Origin: Pyrrhosoma nymphula
Lineage: Eukaryota; Arthropoda; Insecta; Odonata; Coenagrionidae
Assembly (NCBI GenBank): GCA_963573305.1
Contig: OY754331.1
Span: 13,116,868-13,180,867 of the forward strand
Direction: 5' to 3'
DNA length: 64,000 nucleotides
Part shown: positions 9,421 through 21,639 of the stretch, piece by piece
How the letters are laid out: each line of letters begins with the position of its first letter
Numbering within the stretch: the stretch's first letter is position 1
Position numbers and translations under genes: made by a program
Notes under the pieces: model-generated
Database searches by the model: none
Told to the model about the DNA's origin: nothing
The model's input: the letters and a program-made list of their open reading frames with translations, nothing else

Positions 9421-11990
9421 ACCAGCATCAGTTTGATTCTAATCAAGCTTTCTTCAATTAGATGTATTCCTCCGGCGACGGCTCTTCATACCGTCGTGTT
9501 ACTCTTCTATTCCCCAGAAGTCAAAACCCGTATTAAATATGTGGTTCGTGGAAAACCCTGTGGATAAGCCTGCAATACTTCTTTCCACGGTGATTCGAAT
9601 GCTGGTTGATGATTTCATTCGTCGTCACACACATGTATCGCAACCGGATAGGAATATTTTCGTTTAATAACGTGACTAAGATAATTGTTACCGTTTGAAC
9701 GTTCTTTTATACCGAGTAGAAGTAGTATTTCGGTTTAAAATGCTTCGACGGGTATTTCGCACATACCGTCTGCGACTTGCAGACAGGGACAACAGCACTC
9801 GGACGGATAGGTGGTTTACCCCTCTAAATCTGAGCCGAGCCCAGCGATGCATAACTTCGGGAACTGAACGGGAACCGGTGTTTCTATGGTGGCAAGCTGC
9901 TGCCTCTTTCATATCGAATTAAACTTCTTAGCCGAAGACTCAATGTTTATGATTGACGACGTCCAAATTCGTGACTGAAAGCATTTTTTGCGATTCATGG
10001 GTTGATCTCCTTGAGTGTCAATGATACACTTTTTATTCCTAATAAACACATGATAGTGTTGCAAACTCGTTAGCTACAACAAACTGTAACTCGGAACTCT
10101 AGTGACTCCTGAAACAAAGTGTAATAAAAAAATGAATTAGATGTAGATATTTGATCAGCGTCATTCATCAGTGACGAAGTCTATAGCATATCAGATTGAA
10201 TATTAATGAAGGGAAGTAATTGATTCAATAGCTCCCAAAAATTCTTTACTCCACAGCTGAGCAATTACATCGTCTGTTTTTGTTTTACGGTTACATTTTC
10301 AACTCTTTCGAAATATAATTTTTTAAATTACTATGAGCTACAGTCCTTCTACAAGTATAGACATTTTATCCCGTTTTATCCCATATTTTAAGGCAGGGGT
10401 CGATGTTGGTGATAATTAACTGGTGGCATTAATATACTTTGAATGCGAAATTAATATTTTTCTTCTCTCTTGTTTATGGAATGGTTTGCTGAGGAATTAT
10501 AAAAAGCAGGGATGTATTGAATTATTTCCCACGATGCTGGAGGATCAGTCTATAGTAAAGTTTTTGCATTTGAGAAGAATCCCATTTTTAAATTCAAGCA
10601 CTCATAGAGTCTAAATGATAGAAGAGAATTTCTAAGCGTTCACCCGTGACATTACGATTCCGGACCGCCACAAAATTTAATGACCACATTTGTATTCGGC
10701 GTTCTTTTTACCGGCTGCCCATAATCCCTTCAGCCCTCCTTATTGCCCATTCCATTTCGTACTTTTTGAACCCGTTCCGAAAGCGCTGCTTAACCTTTTT
10801 CTTTGCCTAATTCCCTCTCCGTGCTCTCCTCATCTCTTTAGCTCAGAATGAATCGCTGCCCACAACGACTGTCCGTAATTCCTAAGTGGAAGTGGGTGCA
10901 CCTTTGCTTTGTTTCGTTGAATCCTCCAAGTAATGAAGGCATGAGGCGTTTGATTATTCATGACTAAGCTCTTGTTCCAATTCCAAGAGTCGTCGTTCTG
11001 TGGCCACGTCCTTATAGGCGCCAGCTTCGTCGCTCGAAACACACAAGTGCTCCTGAGAGAAAAATTACCATTGTGCGACCGAAAAGCGCTCGCGTACCTC
11101 AAAAGGAATACAAATCGTTTTCCAGCAGTTTGCATTTGCATCACATTTCGTTTATAATTCCATGTTTTGTGGTGATGAGGACCCACACGATAAATAGAGA
11201 ACGTTTTATAAACGCTTTTTGACTGTTCAGTGTGAGCAAACACTTCTTACCAGGGCAAGGTAAATTATTGAAAGGGGCATATGAGAGCTGCGAATGCAAC
11301 GGGATTAACTTTTATATTCACTGATCACTGGTGCCATTTGCTGTAAAAATCAACGCTTAATTCTCCAGCACGATACTATGTGTCTGAATAGATATTAAAA
11401 TAGAAATGAGCCTGTATTTGGTAAAATTACTCTCCTGGAATAATAAAAAAAACCTGAAATTTCAACAACTATCTTCCAAGTGAGGGTGTTCTGCCGGGTG
11501 GTTCATGTACCGGGAGCATACGCTAATAGATGCTTCCTTTTATAGCTTCATTATATATTGCACTTCGTATTGAATCGAATGGTATCAATTATTTCGTCGA
11601 TTGAAATGTTACGAATTGCATCGCATTCACATTGTGCCGCATTGCACAATACCATAGCACTTCAAATAGCCGGGACAATCAACACCGCAATCTGACATCT
11701 CCGAAATACATCGCATTTGATGGATAAATCTTAATATCTCACAGTCCTACATATGTAGCGTCAACTTGCAATGGCTATCCAAGTATTTGTTGCACACACC
11801 TACCTGTATTCGGATAGATTCTCCAATATCTTCCATGATAACATAGTATTTTGCCGTAACAAACCTATGCCTCATGGTGGTTTTTCGAGATTCTCTCACA
11901 ACTCCACGTTCCCTTTCAGCCTCCACAGCGCCTCCTTTTGAACCTTCCACCCCCACCACCATAGCACTCCCGCCTGCCCTGCCATCTCGT
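9421..11990. other. Mixed-composition DNA, nothing firmly recognised
   Basis: A moderately CpG-rich piece lies at about 9690-9920, with overlapping frames on both strands; neither shows a known domain. Another such piece lies at 10850-11160. The rest is AT-rich. Confidence 0.3.
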
Positions 11991-12059
11991 GGGGGGGAGG
12001 GAAGCACACTCAGTCGCAATGGGACACAAAGACGCGCGCTGAAGAGCACGATTTATTTA

Positions 12060-12430
12060 TTGGACCACCTCCCTCCCCCGCCATTGGACTCCCACCTTCA
12101 CCTCTCCATCTTCTCCTCCTTTCGATCTCTCCATCTCCTCTTCCCTCCTCCGCCTCCTCCGAAATGGGGAAATGAAAAGGAGGTGAGTGACATGACAAGA
12201 GTGCAGAGAGATATATACGAAGAGAGAGAGAGGGCTCTCTCGGATGCTGAGCGTCGTCGAAAGGATAGAGAAAGTGCGAGGGAGCAAATGAAAGGCGAGA
12301 AGAGTGGTGTTGTGGGGAAGGGAGGGGTGTGGTTGGCTGTCCTTCGCGAGGGAAGATATGGGGATGAAAAGGGGAGTGTGCTCACTTCATGCGAGGGGGA
12401 GTTGGAAAGACGGGTTTCAGCAGAGAGGCC
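12060..12430. other. Pyrimidine tract followed by purine tract
   Basis: 12062-12160 is almost pure C/T on the plus strand and 12165-12430 is strongly G/A, including (GA)n near 12220. The long open frames across it (up to about 186 codons) come from the lack of stop codons in such sequence. Their translations are low-complexity and charged, so I do not call a gene. The two tracts could pair as an imperfect hairpin. Confidence 0.5.
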
Positions 12431-13082
12431 CTAAAAGAAAAACATGGTGTCATGAGTGAAGGAGAGAATATCTGTCCCCTTGAAAGCGAGAAAACGTACC
12501 TACAGTCCCAGAAAGACCAACATAGTGTCTCAGCGTAGAAATGTAATTCCGAGCCGCATTGGACAATTCGACTCGTCGCGGAGGATGGAGCAGGTAGCCG
12601 ACCCTTCCCCGTCATACATCCGTCCCGCGGCCGGGGCTGTGGAATAGATGGTCTTAGGCGATGACTCACAGCTGGTCATTTCAATTACTTTAAACTCATT
12701 AACTTTTATTTAACATTAATAAAAAAATACGCTGATTGAGTTGACACCAAACTTCACGCAATTCCGTTGTTTTTCAGTAACGTTGCAAAAATTTTCAGCC
12801 GCGTGAAATTCTGTAATCCATATTTAAGACATGCAACATAAAATTACGAAATAACAGTGCATTCTATATTCTTCTTTTAATTAGCTAATGATATGAATGG
12901 AATTGAATGCTGAATACCACTAACTAAAATTTCAGTCACTGAAATAAGAAAATAAAAAGTACTTGAAGAGATAATGTCATAAATTGGCACTATGTACATG
13001 CATATTCGATGATTTAATGGGACATTTAGAGCAAAAAAGAGTGGAAATATAAGAATATATAATCTAGAGACACAGAGAGAAC

Positions 13083-13103
13083 ATATATATATATATATAT
13101 ATT
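13083..13103. repeat. (AT)n microsatellite
   Basis: About ten uninterrupted AT dinucleotides. Confidence 0.9.
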
Positions 13104-13204
13104 TCATGCAAAAAATGGATAATTTCCATAATTATTAAAAAAAAGAAAATTGCAATAAATCCGGATGCAACCAACGAATGTGATATTTGTGTTTGTTTAA
13201 TATT

Positions 13205-13563
13205 TTAGAAAATATTTAATTCTTTTTGAAACTTTATGTCCACTTCCGAGCCATCGGCCTGAGATCCCCAGGCCGTGACCCCCTGGCGCGCACTCAGGTA
13301 CAAAGCGACGAAGCCCACTCCATAACCCACTGCGGCGAATAGCTGGAGGCATTCAAATTCGTTGAAGGCATGGCAAATTTCAATGTTGGCAACGAAAATC
13401 GTTAACATTAGCCCTCCGTTGCTGGCCTTCCACCCGCAGCAACCGGTTTTTAGAAAATAGACCCGTCCAGTCCCAAAATCCTCTACTGTGCAACGCCATA
13501 AGATTTCGCGAGGACTGTACTTAGGTACTGACCCATAACACGAAATAAACCACTCAAATTTCT
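13205..13563 (-). CDS. Candidate 3'-terminal exon of an unidentified host gene
   Basis: A minus-strand frame is open from a TGA at 13571-13573 down to a TAA at 13205-13207, about 120 codons. An acceptor (pyrimidine-rich stretch ending CTTCAG) precedes base 13563. An exon from there would start with two bases and continue KFEWFISCYGSVPKYSP. The codons are GC-richer at third positions than the AT-rich surroundings, and the composition is balanced, unlike the chance frames. Toward the C-terminus a segment of about 20 residues (LQLFAAVGYGVGFVALYLSA) is hydrophobic enough to span a membrane, and a CCG tripeptide lies about 40 residues upstream of it. The incoming phase matches the outgoing phase of the exon-like segment at 31212-31351. 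I do not recognise the family. No AATAAA is visible close downstream. Confidence 0.45.
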
Positions 13564-14129
13564 CTGAAGTTCACATTTCAGAAATAAGAAGGATGTATTG
13601 ATTTTTGAATTACTGGTGGTTACAAAAATCATTTAGTTAATAAAAAATATGTAAACTTTTCAATGTCGTGACGGCAGGCAACGAGGTATCGCTTAAAAAA
13701 TATTTGATTCCTCAGTATGTAGATTTATACTAACTTATAAGTCACCTTTCATTGCATTTATATAGTTTTTTCACATGTGATATAAATTCAACAAATGTTA
13801 TTTTTATTTTATTTGCAACGAAAAGCTTCTTTCTTAACAACCTATTTTGTAAAGAGATTCGATTTCAAGTAATTATGGCGGCAGTGATTGTCATTGTCAC
13901 TCACGAGGCTAATATGTGCTGTACTAGTGCCACCGTCACTGCGCTTGTAGAAAATTACGTAGATGGAAGATAGCCATAGAACATAGAATTTCTCCATGGT
14001 CAGATAATTTTGAACTTGTATATAATCATGGATGGAGTTTTTTTCCTTACCTGTGTACACAACGACAAGTTTACTGAATGTATAACTCATGTCCGTTTTT
14101 TTCGAGCTATTTATCTTCACACATTGAGC

Positions 14130-14520
14130 TACAGCCAAAGCGTGAGAATGTGCGTCGAATTTAGAAAAGAGCTGTCGCAGACGCCGAGACAACTGGGATA
14201 CTCACCCGTAGGAATCTGTCGAGGGCGACCCAGGGTCGGGGTGGAAGGTCTGCCGGCGACTACGTGGCACCAAGCTACGGGATCCCCTCGTCGTCAACGG
14301 GAAGAGAGCTGCTCTGTCGCCCAATGAAAAATCTTAGATTCTGGCTGAATATAGATAAAAGTGGCCTATTGCGAGCACTGATAACCTTGCAGCCCTGCTC
14401 AATAACAAGAGGCCTTGGATAAACTTGAGGCAACTTCCGCTGATTAGCATCGCCATTTGAGACGATTTGAGCGGCAGGGAAATGAAACACCCCGCCCTAC
14501 TAGCGAGAACTGGAACGGCG
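14130..14520. other. GC-richer patch with possible donor site
   Basis: Composition rises sharply. The minus strand has a good donor consensus (CGG|GTGAGTAT, near 14206), but every frame leading to it from a plausible acceptor contains a stop. It may be 5' UTR or simply GC-rich non-coding DNA. Confidence 0.2.
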
Positions 14521-14547
14521 ACACGTTCTCTTCAAGAGAGGGAAAGG

Positions 14548-14770
14548 ATTCATAAGTGCATTGCCAATGCTGGTCAGGTTTGTCCATCACCTAATTGTTG
14601 CTAGGTTCCTGTCAGGTATTTCCATTTTTTTACGAATACATTTTACAACCCTGCATACAATGGAGAAAACATCACTTCAGATAAAATACGGATATACAGA
14701 TAGGTTGCTGCTGCGATTTCTTCATATGCCTAACCATGAAGGAGAACGTGCAGGGTTTTCTACGGAACTA
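14548..14770 (+). repeat. Dispersed repeat, copy 2
   Basis: Same family and orientation as 608-815, about 75-80% similar by eye over the best 100 bases, centred on the TAGGTTGCT...GATTTCTT..ATATGCCTAA block. Confidence 0.5.
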
Positions 14771-15730
14771 AGTCTTTAATGAAAATGAACAATTAACTGG
14801 CAATCGCGGTTTATTAAATCAAGTTCTAATAAGCAGAATGGACCATACATAATTTTGTTCTGTTTCGTGCTCTTTATGCCGGTAATAAATAAATAATTTG
14901 TTACCTTGAAATTAGTTTTTTGAAAAGAATAAGGAACTAATGATATGAGAAATACGTATCGTGGTTTCATCAATAGTGTGTTTCAAACACCTAACAATTT
15001 CGCAAAAATACCTCGCAATTAATTATAAATTTTGTAATTATTTAGTTAAAGTCCCAGGCCTGAAAATATTCCAGCAGAGCTGCTTAAGGAACAAGTATTT
15101 GGCTCACCTATGTAAGTTATCAAGGTTTTCACATTGTGCCACTCAACATATTTCATTAGAGAACTATGTCAATACTCTTCATGAGAACTCCACTTTAAAA
15201 TTGTCGCCTAAAAGGAAATTATAGTGTTCATCATGAAATAACATTTTTTTATAATGGCTGGTGTAAATTTTTTTGCGTTAATAAAAACAGCATGAAGTGT
15301 AAGTACATATCATTGAAAGCGACAAATCAAGTTCAGGAGAGTCACCTGCTGAAATTCCGAAGGAGCTTTTGATATTTTGTGTATCCATACCATATGCCAT
15401 ACCTTCCTTGGTAAGGCAAGAATTTAATTTCACTTTTTCTTTTAAAGCTCACGATATATCTCTCTTGCGCTCTAGCAATACCCATATCTCACATTTATTT
15501 TTTATATATATTTACACATGTTACATGTGGTCGTACTACTGTCTGATAATGTTTCTTCATGATTATTGCGAGCAATGTATGTACCGCATCTCATCTTGAA
15601 ACATTTAACAGCCTATTTTAATTCTTACTATTGTGGTATAAACTTTTCCGAGAAATTTTGGCTTATCTGCCTTGATTGGAACTGTTACATTTAAAGGCGC
15701 ATTATTAAACGCAGCAAAACCCGGCACACG
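14771..15730. other. AT-rich DNA, nothing recognised
   Basis: No supported feature. Confidence 0.4.
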
Positions 15731-15734
15731 GTCG

Positions 15735-16320
15735 TGCGACTACTTTGTCCCCGCTTCGTCCTCCTCTTGCTCCGTCCCCTAAGTCTCCTCTGCTACACTC
15801 CGATCACGTCTCCAGGCCTTCCTTCTCTCACTCCCCCATACTGCCCCCTTCCCACCCCTATCCCCGCACCATCCCTCCTTTCGGCGAAGCCCCTATTCGT
15901 CAACCCTTTTCGTCGTGCTTGGGATGTGGGGGAGGGGGGGGGGGGAAATATCGCCATCTTCCCCCGAACCGAACGGAGCGCCTGTTTGTCCTCAAAACGA
16001 GCTCTGTATTGTGGCTGGAATTGCAAACCTTTCATTCGCCAGCCGTCCTCCCGACAACTCTCCCCCATCTCCCTCCTCCATGCCTCCCGCAGTCGTGAGG
16101 GCGAGCGATGGATTCCACGTCCGCCTGCCATTCGCTCCACGGTCCGACTTATCAAGGGCTGCGTCCGCGTTGAAAGACACCTTCAAGGCAAGGCGCCTCC
16201 TTCTCCAAGGAACTCGCGTTTATATCTCCCCATCTCGGATCCTGACAAATTCACTTCATTCATGCCGCAGCGCGAAAACTTCTCCAGAATCTCATCGATC
16301 ATTTTGTTGCGCTCGGTGAG
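15735..16320. other. Pyrimidine-rich then CpG-rich island
   Basis: 15735-15875 is C/T-biased on the plus strand and a G run follows at 15930-15946. The part to 16320 is CpG-rich. Frames of up to 228 codons are open on the plus strand, and overlapping long frames exist on the other strand too. Translations are proline/serine/arginine-rich with no domain, so I treat them as composition artefacts. Confidence 0.4.
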
Positions 16321-16429
16321 GGCTAACAAATTTTTATTGGAAGTGATTCAATTTCGTATAAGGAACACTCTACAAAGGTTTTTATCAAGTGGAACTGTTT
16401 GTGAGAATAACTTTACTTAACCGCGGAAT

Positions 16430-19400
16430 CTATCGCTGCCACATGTACCATTTATAGTCTATGGAATGAAGAGGGGCCGCATTTATCAAATGTGCAGCCT
16501 TAAATTTGCAAACTCTGCATCTATGGCAGATTATAGAACTGAATACTTTTAGACTATTTTGTGGATTTTCATTTTTAAATAGAGGATCGTTGATGTTCAG
16601 AAGAGAGAATGAACAAGTAAATATTAGAATTTCTGTTACTCAGATTCAGAAAAAGGGATGATAAACAGTAATTGTTTAGCGATTAATAGATTCCATCATG
16701 CCTATCATTCAGATGGTGCTGATTCTTCAGTCACATCTTTGATATTCAAACATTTGGAAGTAAGGCTGCTGATTGCATGGTTCAAATGTTAAGGTTCAAA
16801 GTTCAGCTAGTTTTATGCTTCAAATGGTCTCATAACTCAAAGCGCGGTTAAATCCTAATTTTAAATTTCTATACGTGGGATTATTTTATTGTTTTTCCCT
16901 TGGAGAATTTGGTCTCGAATTCTGGTAGTGGCGGTATTATTCTCAGGTCATCAGATACCGACTTGAGTGCCATGAGAAGAAAATTTCAACTTCATTTTGT
17001 TGGGATGGTATACCGTATCACCATTGCTGTATTTCGTTTCGAAAAGTCTCTATCCGACAGCAAAACTTCTCTCTCTTCCCATCCTCTTAATTTTCAGCAT
17101 CTGAAATATTTACCATCATCTCGGCCTATTCCGCAGAGCCATGCAGAGCAGACTCAAATTAAGTAACAAAAATATATCTAACAAGAAGTAGCCACCAGGT
17201 TAAAATTCTTTGAATTAGTGACAGTTAATCACTCTTGGGGATTACGTGAGCAATTAAGGAAGCTATCTGAATATATTTCAGGGTTCAACTAGAGTGGCCT
17301 TCCATTTATATCTATGTTTATGCCTTTTAGTTTAAAGATCATTATTAGTCCTCATTACACGCAAAAAAAACACCCTTCAGTCAAAGCTTTCACTTTTGTT
17401 TCATGAAATACTGTGGAATGTGTCCTTGTTATTTTTTGTCAGTACATTTATCTTCTATTAACTGCAGAAATAACTTTCTCTTAAGGATTTCAAAGATAAT
17501 TATCTACAAAATGTGTTTTGATTGTAAAATAGCTCTTTGTATACCTCTCCCTATTTCTTAATTTTCTCGCATTGCACCGATCTTTTGATACGGCCTTAAA
17601 ATAATGATTTTGTCGTGTCTACGAAATAAATCTCATAGGTAATATTTTTGCAAAAATGAAACGAGTTACAAATATAGACAGTGCCAAATTCTTAAAATAC
17701 TATTTTAGCTCAGGGAATATAAGGTAGCATGAGGTAACTCATTTCCATCCGCTGATTTCAAGGTGAAAAGCAAATCTCTAGTGATCAAAATAATAAGGGA
17801 AAAATACAAAGGAGTAGTATAGCTAGTAGTTGAATTTGACTTACATGAATTAATCCAGTGGTAAAAACAGTTTTACTTTCGCGATGACATGTCAATACAA
17901 AACGTGGGGTAGAGATAAAATTTAGTTTAAAAGCTAGAAAAATTACACAGGAGGCGAGGTATAAAACTCGTTGAATATTGATTAAAATGGCGCACCAAGC
18001 AAATTGAGTTTTAAACGAAGAATTACTTGAATATCAAAGAGATTGTTATGTCTGCAAATAAATGTGAATAGAAATTAATACGGCAGAATTACATTTCCTC
18101 CTATGCTGATGTTATGTTAAATATATATTTTTGATTCCAACGCGCCAGTCACAATCTCTTGAATATTGGGTACCTATATAAAATATTGAATCATCATTGA
18201 AAGAGCTCGGATATACTGGTGAATCATGGTGATGACGGAGATTTTAAGCGGGACCCCAAGTCCTACTTTGGTGCTATATCGTAAGCTCTACGAGAACTAC
18301 GTCCGTATGATACATCTTAAAACTGTGTACCCTTCGGAGCCTTTCTTACGCTGAAATTTCCTCAATTCTTCCATCATTTCACGAGAAATGTTTCTCTTAA
18401 CCACCGATCCCCAATGGCGCAAATGACATCCGCTTCCCATCGCCTCCCCCATATAACTATTCCCGGCACTTTACTCTTGCAAATCGCCTCCCATTGAGCG
18501 TTTTGGTAAACAAGCCATTTTCTGCCAGCCCCTCAACATTTCTGGGGAAATAAGGAGATTTTCGTAAGGGCCGAAAGCGCCAGGGTGTCTACCGTAGTCT
18601 TTTTGCTCAGACCCTTTTAATTTTCTTTACCCCCTGCCACCCCTATCCTACCCACCTCAGGGTCTGCTTCTTCCCTCTCCGTCCTCAAATGCTCTGCTTG
18701 GAAGACTCTGCTCGGTAGTTTGCCCACCTGTCCCATTGTTCGACGTGAAATCAAAGCAAGGGTCAGGGGGAACTAAGAAAAGCCCAAAGGGGATCTGCCT
18801 CGATGTTGGTGGAATAAGCGGCCGAGATATCTGACTGCAGAGAGGGCAGTAAGCGACTTGGAAAAGGAAATCGATTTCCGAGGGATTGTTTCTTTTTTTC
18901 TTTCCGGCCTGATGTTATTTTTTATTCTAAGGAAGGTGTGCGCGTCAAGGAAAATGAGATCGACCCGAAGGTGTTGGACGAGAGAGCCGAGCCTAAAATG
19001 GGGAGCTATGGGAAAAGAATAGTAATAGTTCAAACCTTGAAGTAAAATCTTTTCGCAATCTGGTATTATTACGGTAATATCCGCATGGTTCTTTGCTAGA
19101 TATCGAAGTCTTGATTGGAGAAAACTGAATGAGCAAAGTAACACGAATCAGTATCTTTAAGTTGTTCCAGAACTTAACACAGAAACAGGTACGATCGCAA
19201 TGAGAAAGTTTGTCGCAAAATGTTGAACTTTTTTTTATAAAACATTCTTTTACCATACTAGCAGCAAGCATATTGGATATGCTGTAACATTTCATCTCAC
19301 CAAAATAAAAAACCATAATTTTCAACTCTTAAGATTTCGTGAACTGCGTTCGAAATATAAGGGTAAAGGTCTGCAAGTGTTAATGAAATCCAAAACATTT

Positions 19401-20340
19401 GGAATTAAGTAATCTTGCAGTCAAGTCAGTTTTTCTTCTATAGGCTGCCAGACGCTATGATGAGGGTTCCTAGAATACAATAAACACAGGAGGAAAAATT
19501 AAAATTATTTAAGTGCTCTGTTTTGAACCACTATTATTTTTAGACGTTACATTAAAACATAAATAAATTTTTGTTTCGGAAAATATTTGTCAAAAGAGTA
19601 CCGGCTTTAGTATCAGTATTTTAGCCGTCATTAGTTTTAAGTTACTAAAAATAAAAACTAAATGGGATTGACCTTTTAGTAATATTCTATTTTACGACAA
19701 TTACGACCGTTGTTGTGAGAAACACTGCAATACATCATCCCGCGTAAATTTTGAACGGCCAATGGAGGAAGAGATTCGGTTAGAGCATTTCCAGAGACGC
19801 CGTGAATGCTAAATAGAAACCCAGGGTATGGGCGGATGTGGAGTCGCAGGGGAGGGAACAAAAAGACGGGTCCAGAATGGCCACTGCCGGCCACTCTGGT
19901 TTCGAGCGAAAATGGTCAAGGGCTTTGATTCGGGATTAGTGACCCTCCAGGAGGGTGACAGTTAATTGATGACATTATCCTCGGGAGCGGTTCGGCAATA
20001 CGTCCTAGAAACACCAGGAGTCGGTGAGTTTTGCCGACGAGGAAAAAACTTTCCCTCGTTTCCCTTCACGAAAAAGCTCCAACCGACGGAGGAGAATGGG
20101 ACGGTGGCGTGAAGGAGACGCAAACGGAGACTTAGCATTAAAAGGTGGTGGGAGATACATGACAAGTAAAAAAAGAGGTAAACTAAGGAGAGCGAATGGA
20201 CGAATGATATATGCGTAGGTGGTAGAAAGGGGAGCAAAAAAATAAATGTATAAAACGATCCCTGAAGAGAAGTGAACCTACTCATTTTCGCGAGTGTGAT
20301 GTTAGTCGCATGGTACGACGAGCAAAAGGCCTCTGGACGA
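16430..20340. other. Mostly AT-rich DNA, nothing recognised
   Basis: Slightly GC-richer patches lie at 18370-18800 and 19700-20100. Frames there lack recognisable domains and splice signals. Confidence 0.3.
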
Positions 20341-20344
20341 GGGG

Positions 20345-21180
20345 TTAGGGGCGAGTCCCTGGAGGGAAGCTAGGAGGAAGAGGAAAAAAGAGGGATAAGA
20401 GAAGAGGATAAGGAGAAAGGAGGTGAATAGGGAGGGGGAGGGAGAGATGCGGGAGGAGAAAGAAGGAGGGAATAGGAGAGTGGCGAAATACTACTTGACG
20501 AGTACAAAGGAAGCGGTTGGGCGGAGGGTGTTCGCCGAAAGGTGGATGGGTAGCGTCGCGTGGAAAGGTGTACGGGAGGGGTGCAAGGGGGTGGATTTGG
20601 AGAAGGGGTTGCGTGGATATGAGGGGAGGGAGGGAGAGTGACAGGGATATTTCCTCGCGGGGGGATGGAGTTCAGGAGGGGGGGAGGAGAACGAGAGGTG
20701 AGCGGGGGGCAGGCGCTGGGATTTTGTAGTGTGCGGCATTGGGGGGGAAGAAGAAGGGGGTGTGACCGAGTGGGTGGATGGGGGGAAGGGGGTGGTGAGC
20801 GAGAATGATTGATGAGCGGAAAGGTAGAGGGGCGGGGGGGGGAGGAGGAGGGGTGGGTGGGAGAGATGGGTCGGTTGGGGAAGGAGGAGGGCACAGGGTA
20901 TGAGACAGGTGGACAAATACTTTGGAGAAGTGGTTCGTGGAGGACACACACAGGCGCCCTCTTCTGTTTGGACGGATTAATGCCCAAGGCGTTTGAGGAG
21001 GGGTTGGGGAGGGGGTGGGGAGGGGGTGGGGAGGGGGTGGGGAGGGAGTGGGAGGGGTTGGAAGGAGATGACGGATGGAGAGGAGCGAGATAGGAAACGA
21101 GGGACAGAGGGAGGAAGAGAGAGAGAGAGGGGGAATAGGTTTAGGAGAGAGAAAGTGCGAGAAAGGGGAAGGGAGTTGAA
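20345..21180 (+). repeat. Long purine-rich (G/A) island
   Basis: About 830 bases are overwhelmingly G and A on the plus strand, with only short interruptions. It includes an 11-bp tandem array TGGGGAGGGGG (about 4 units, 21005-21048). Several overlapping frames on both strands are open only because T-containing stop codons are rare. The tandem array and neighbouring G runs could form G-quadruplexes, and the tract as a whole could form triplex DNA. Confidence 0.7.
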
Positions 21181-21417
21181 GTACGTCGGACCAAGGCCAA
21201 AAGGTCTAAAGATGTAATAGTCTGTACCGAGAAATGATAGGCACAAAACGTTTAGTAAAATACTCTTCGCCATGAAATACAGTACAATATTCGTGTTTAT
21301 CATTTATCAGTTAATTTAAAATTCAAATTTAGGTGGGGATAAGGCTAAGTTAGATAAACAAATGGGTGGTCGAACGAAGTCAGCAGCATCTGCATCCAAG
21401 GTATGAGACATAAGGAG

Positions 21418-21620
21418 CATGCTAAAGGAATGAGACTAACGCTTTCGGCTCAATCCCTAATATCACATAAATAATATTAAATTCTGTAATGTTAAGTGAT
21501 ATGCAAAAATTCATCGAAAGAATTCATTAACTACATGGAAAGTCCACATGCAAAAAGAATGAGACTAAACCTTTTAGCTCAATCCCTATTGTCACATGAA
21601 TTAATTAAATGAAATTCAGT
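21418..21620 (+). repeat. Two direct copies of a ~75-bp unit, 129 bp apart
   Basis: Copy 1 starts at 21418 (CATGCTAAAGGAATGAGACT) and copy 2 at 21547 (CATGCAAAAAGAATGAGACT). Both continue with AGCTCAATCCCTA-like and TCACAT blocks at equal spacing. It may be a minisatellite remnant or two copies of a small repeat. Confidence 0.6.
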
Positions 21621-21639
21621 TACATTTTTTTAAAACGTA

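Noticed and set aside
11874..12434. 186-codon plus-strand frame rich in Glu/Arg
   Set aside because: It crosses a pyrimidine tract and a purine tract; the translation switches from Ser/Pro/Leu-rich to Glu/Arg-rich exactly with base bias, and frames on the other strand are open too.
14201..14490. Exon on the minus strand ending at the GTGAGTAT donor
   Set aside because: All three frames from the plausible acceptor contain stop codons.
15734..16420. 228-codon plus-strand frame, the longest in the window
   Set aside because: No domain, proline/serine/arginine-rich, overlapping long frames on both strands, and no splice or start context. Composition explains it.
20370..20987. 205-codon minus-strand frame of Pro/Ser repeats
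   Set aside because: It is the complement of a purine island where stop codons cannot easily occur.
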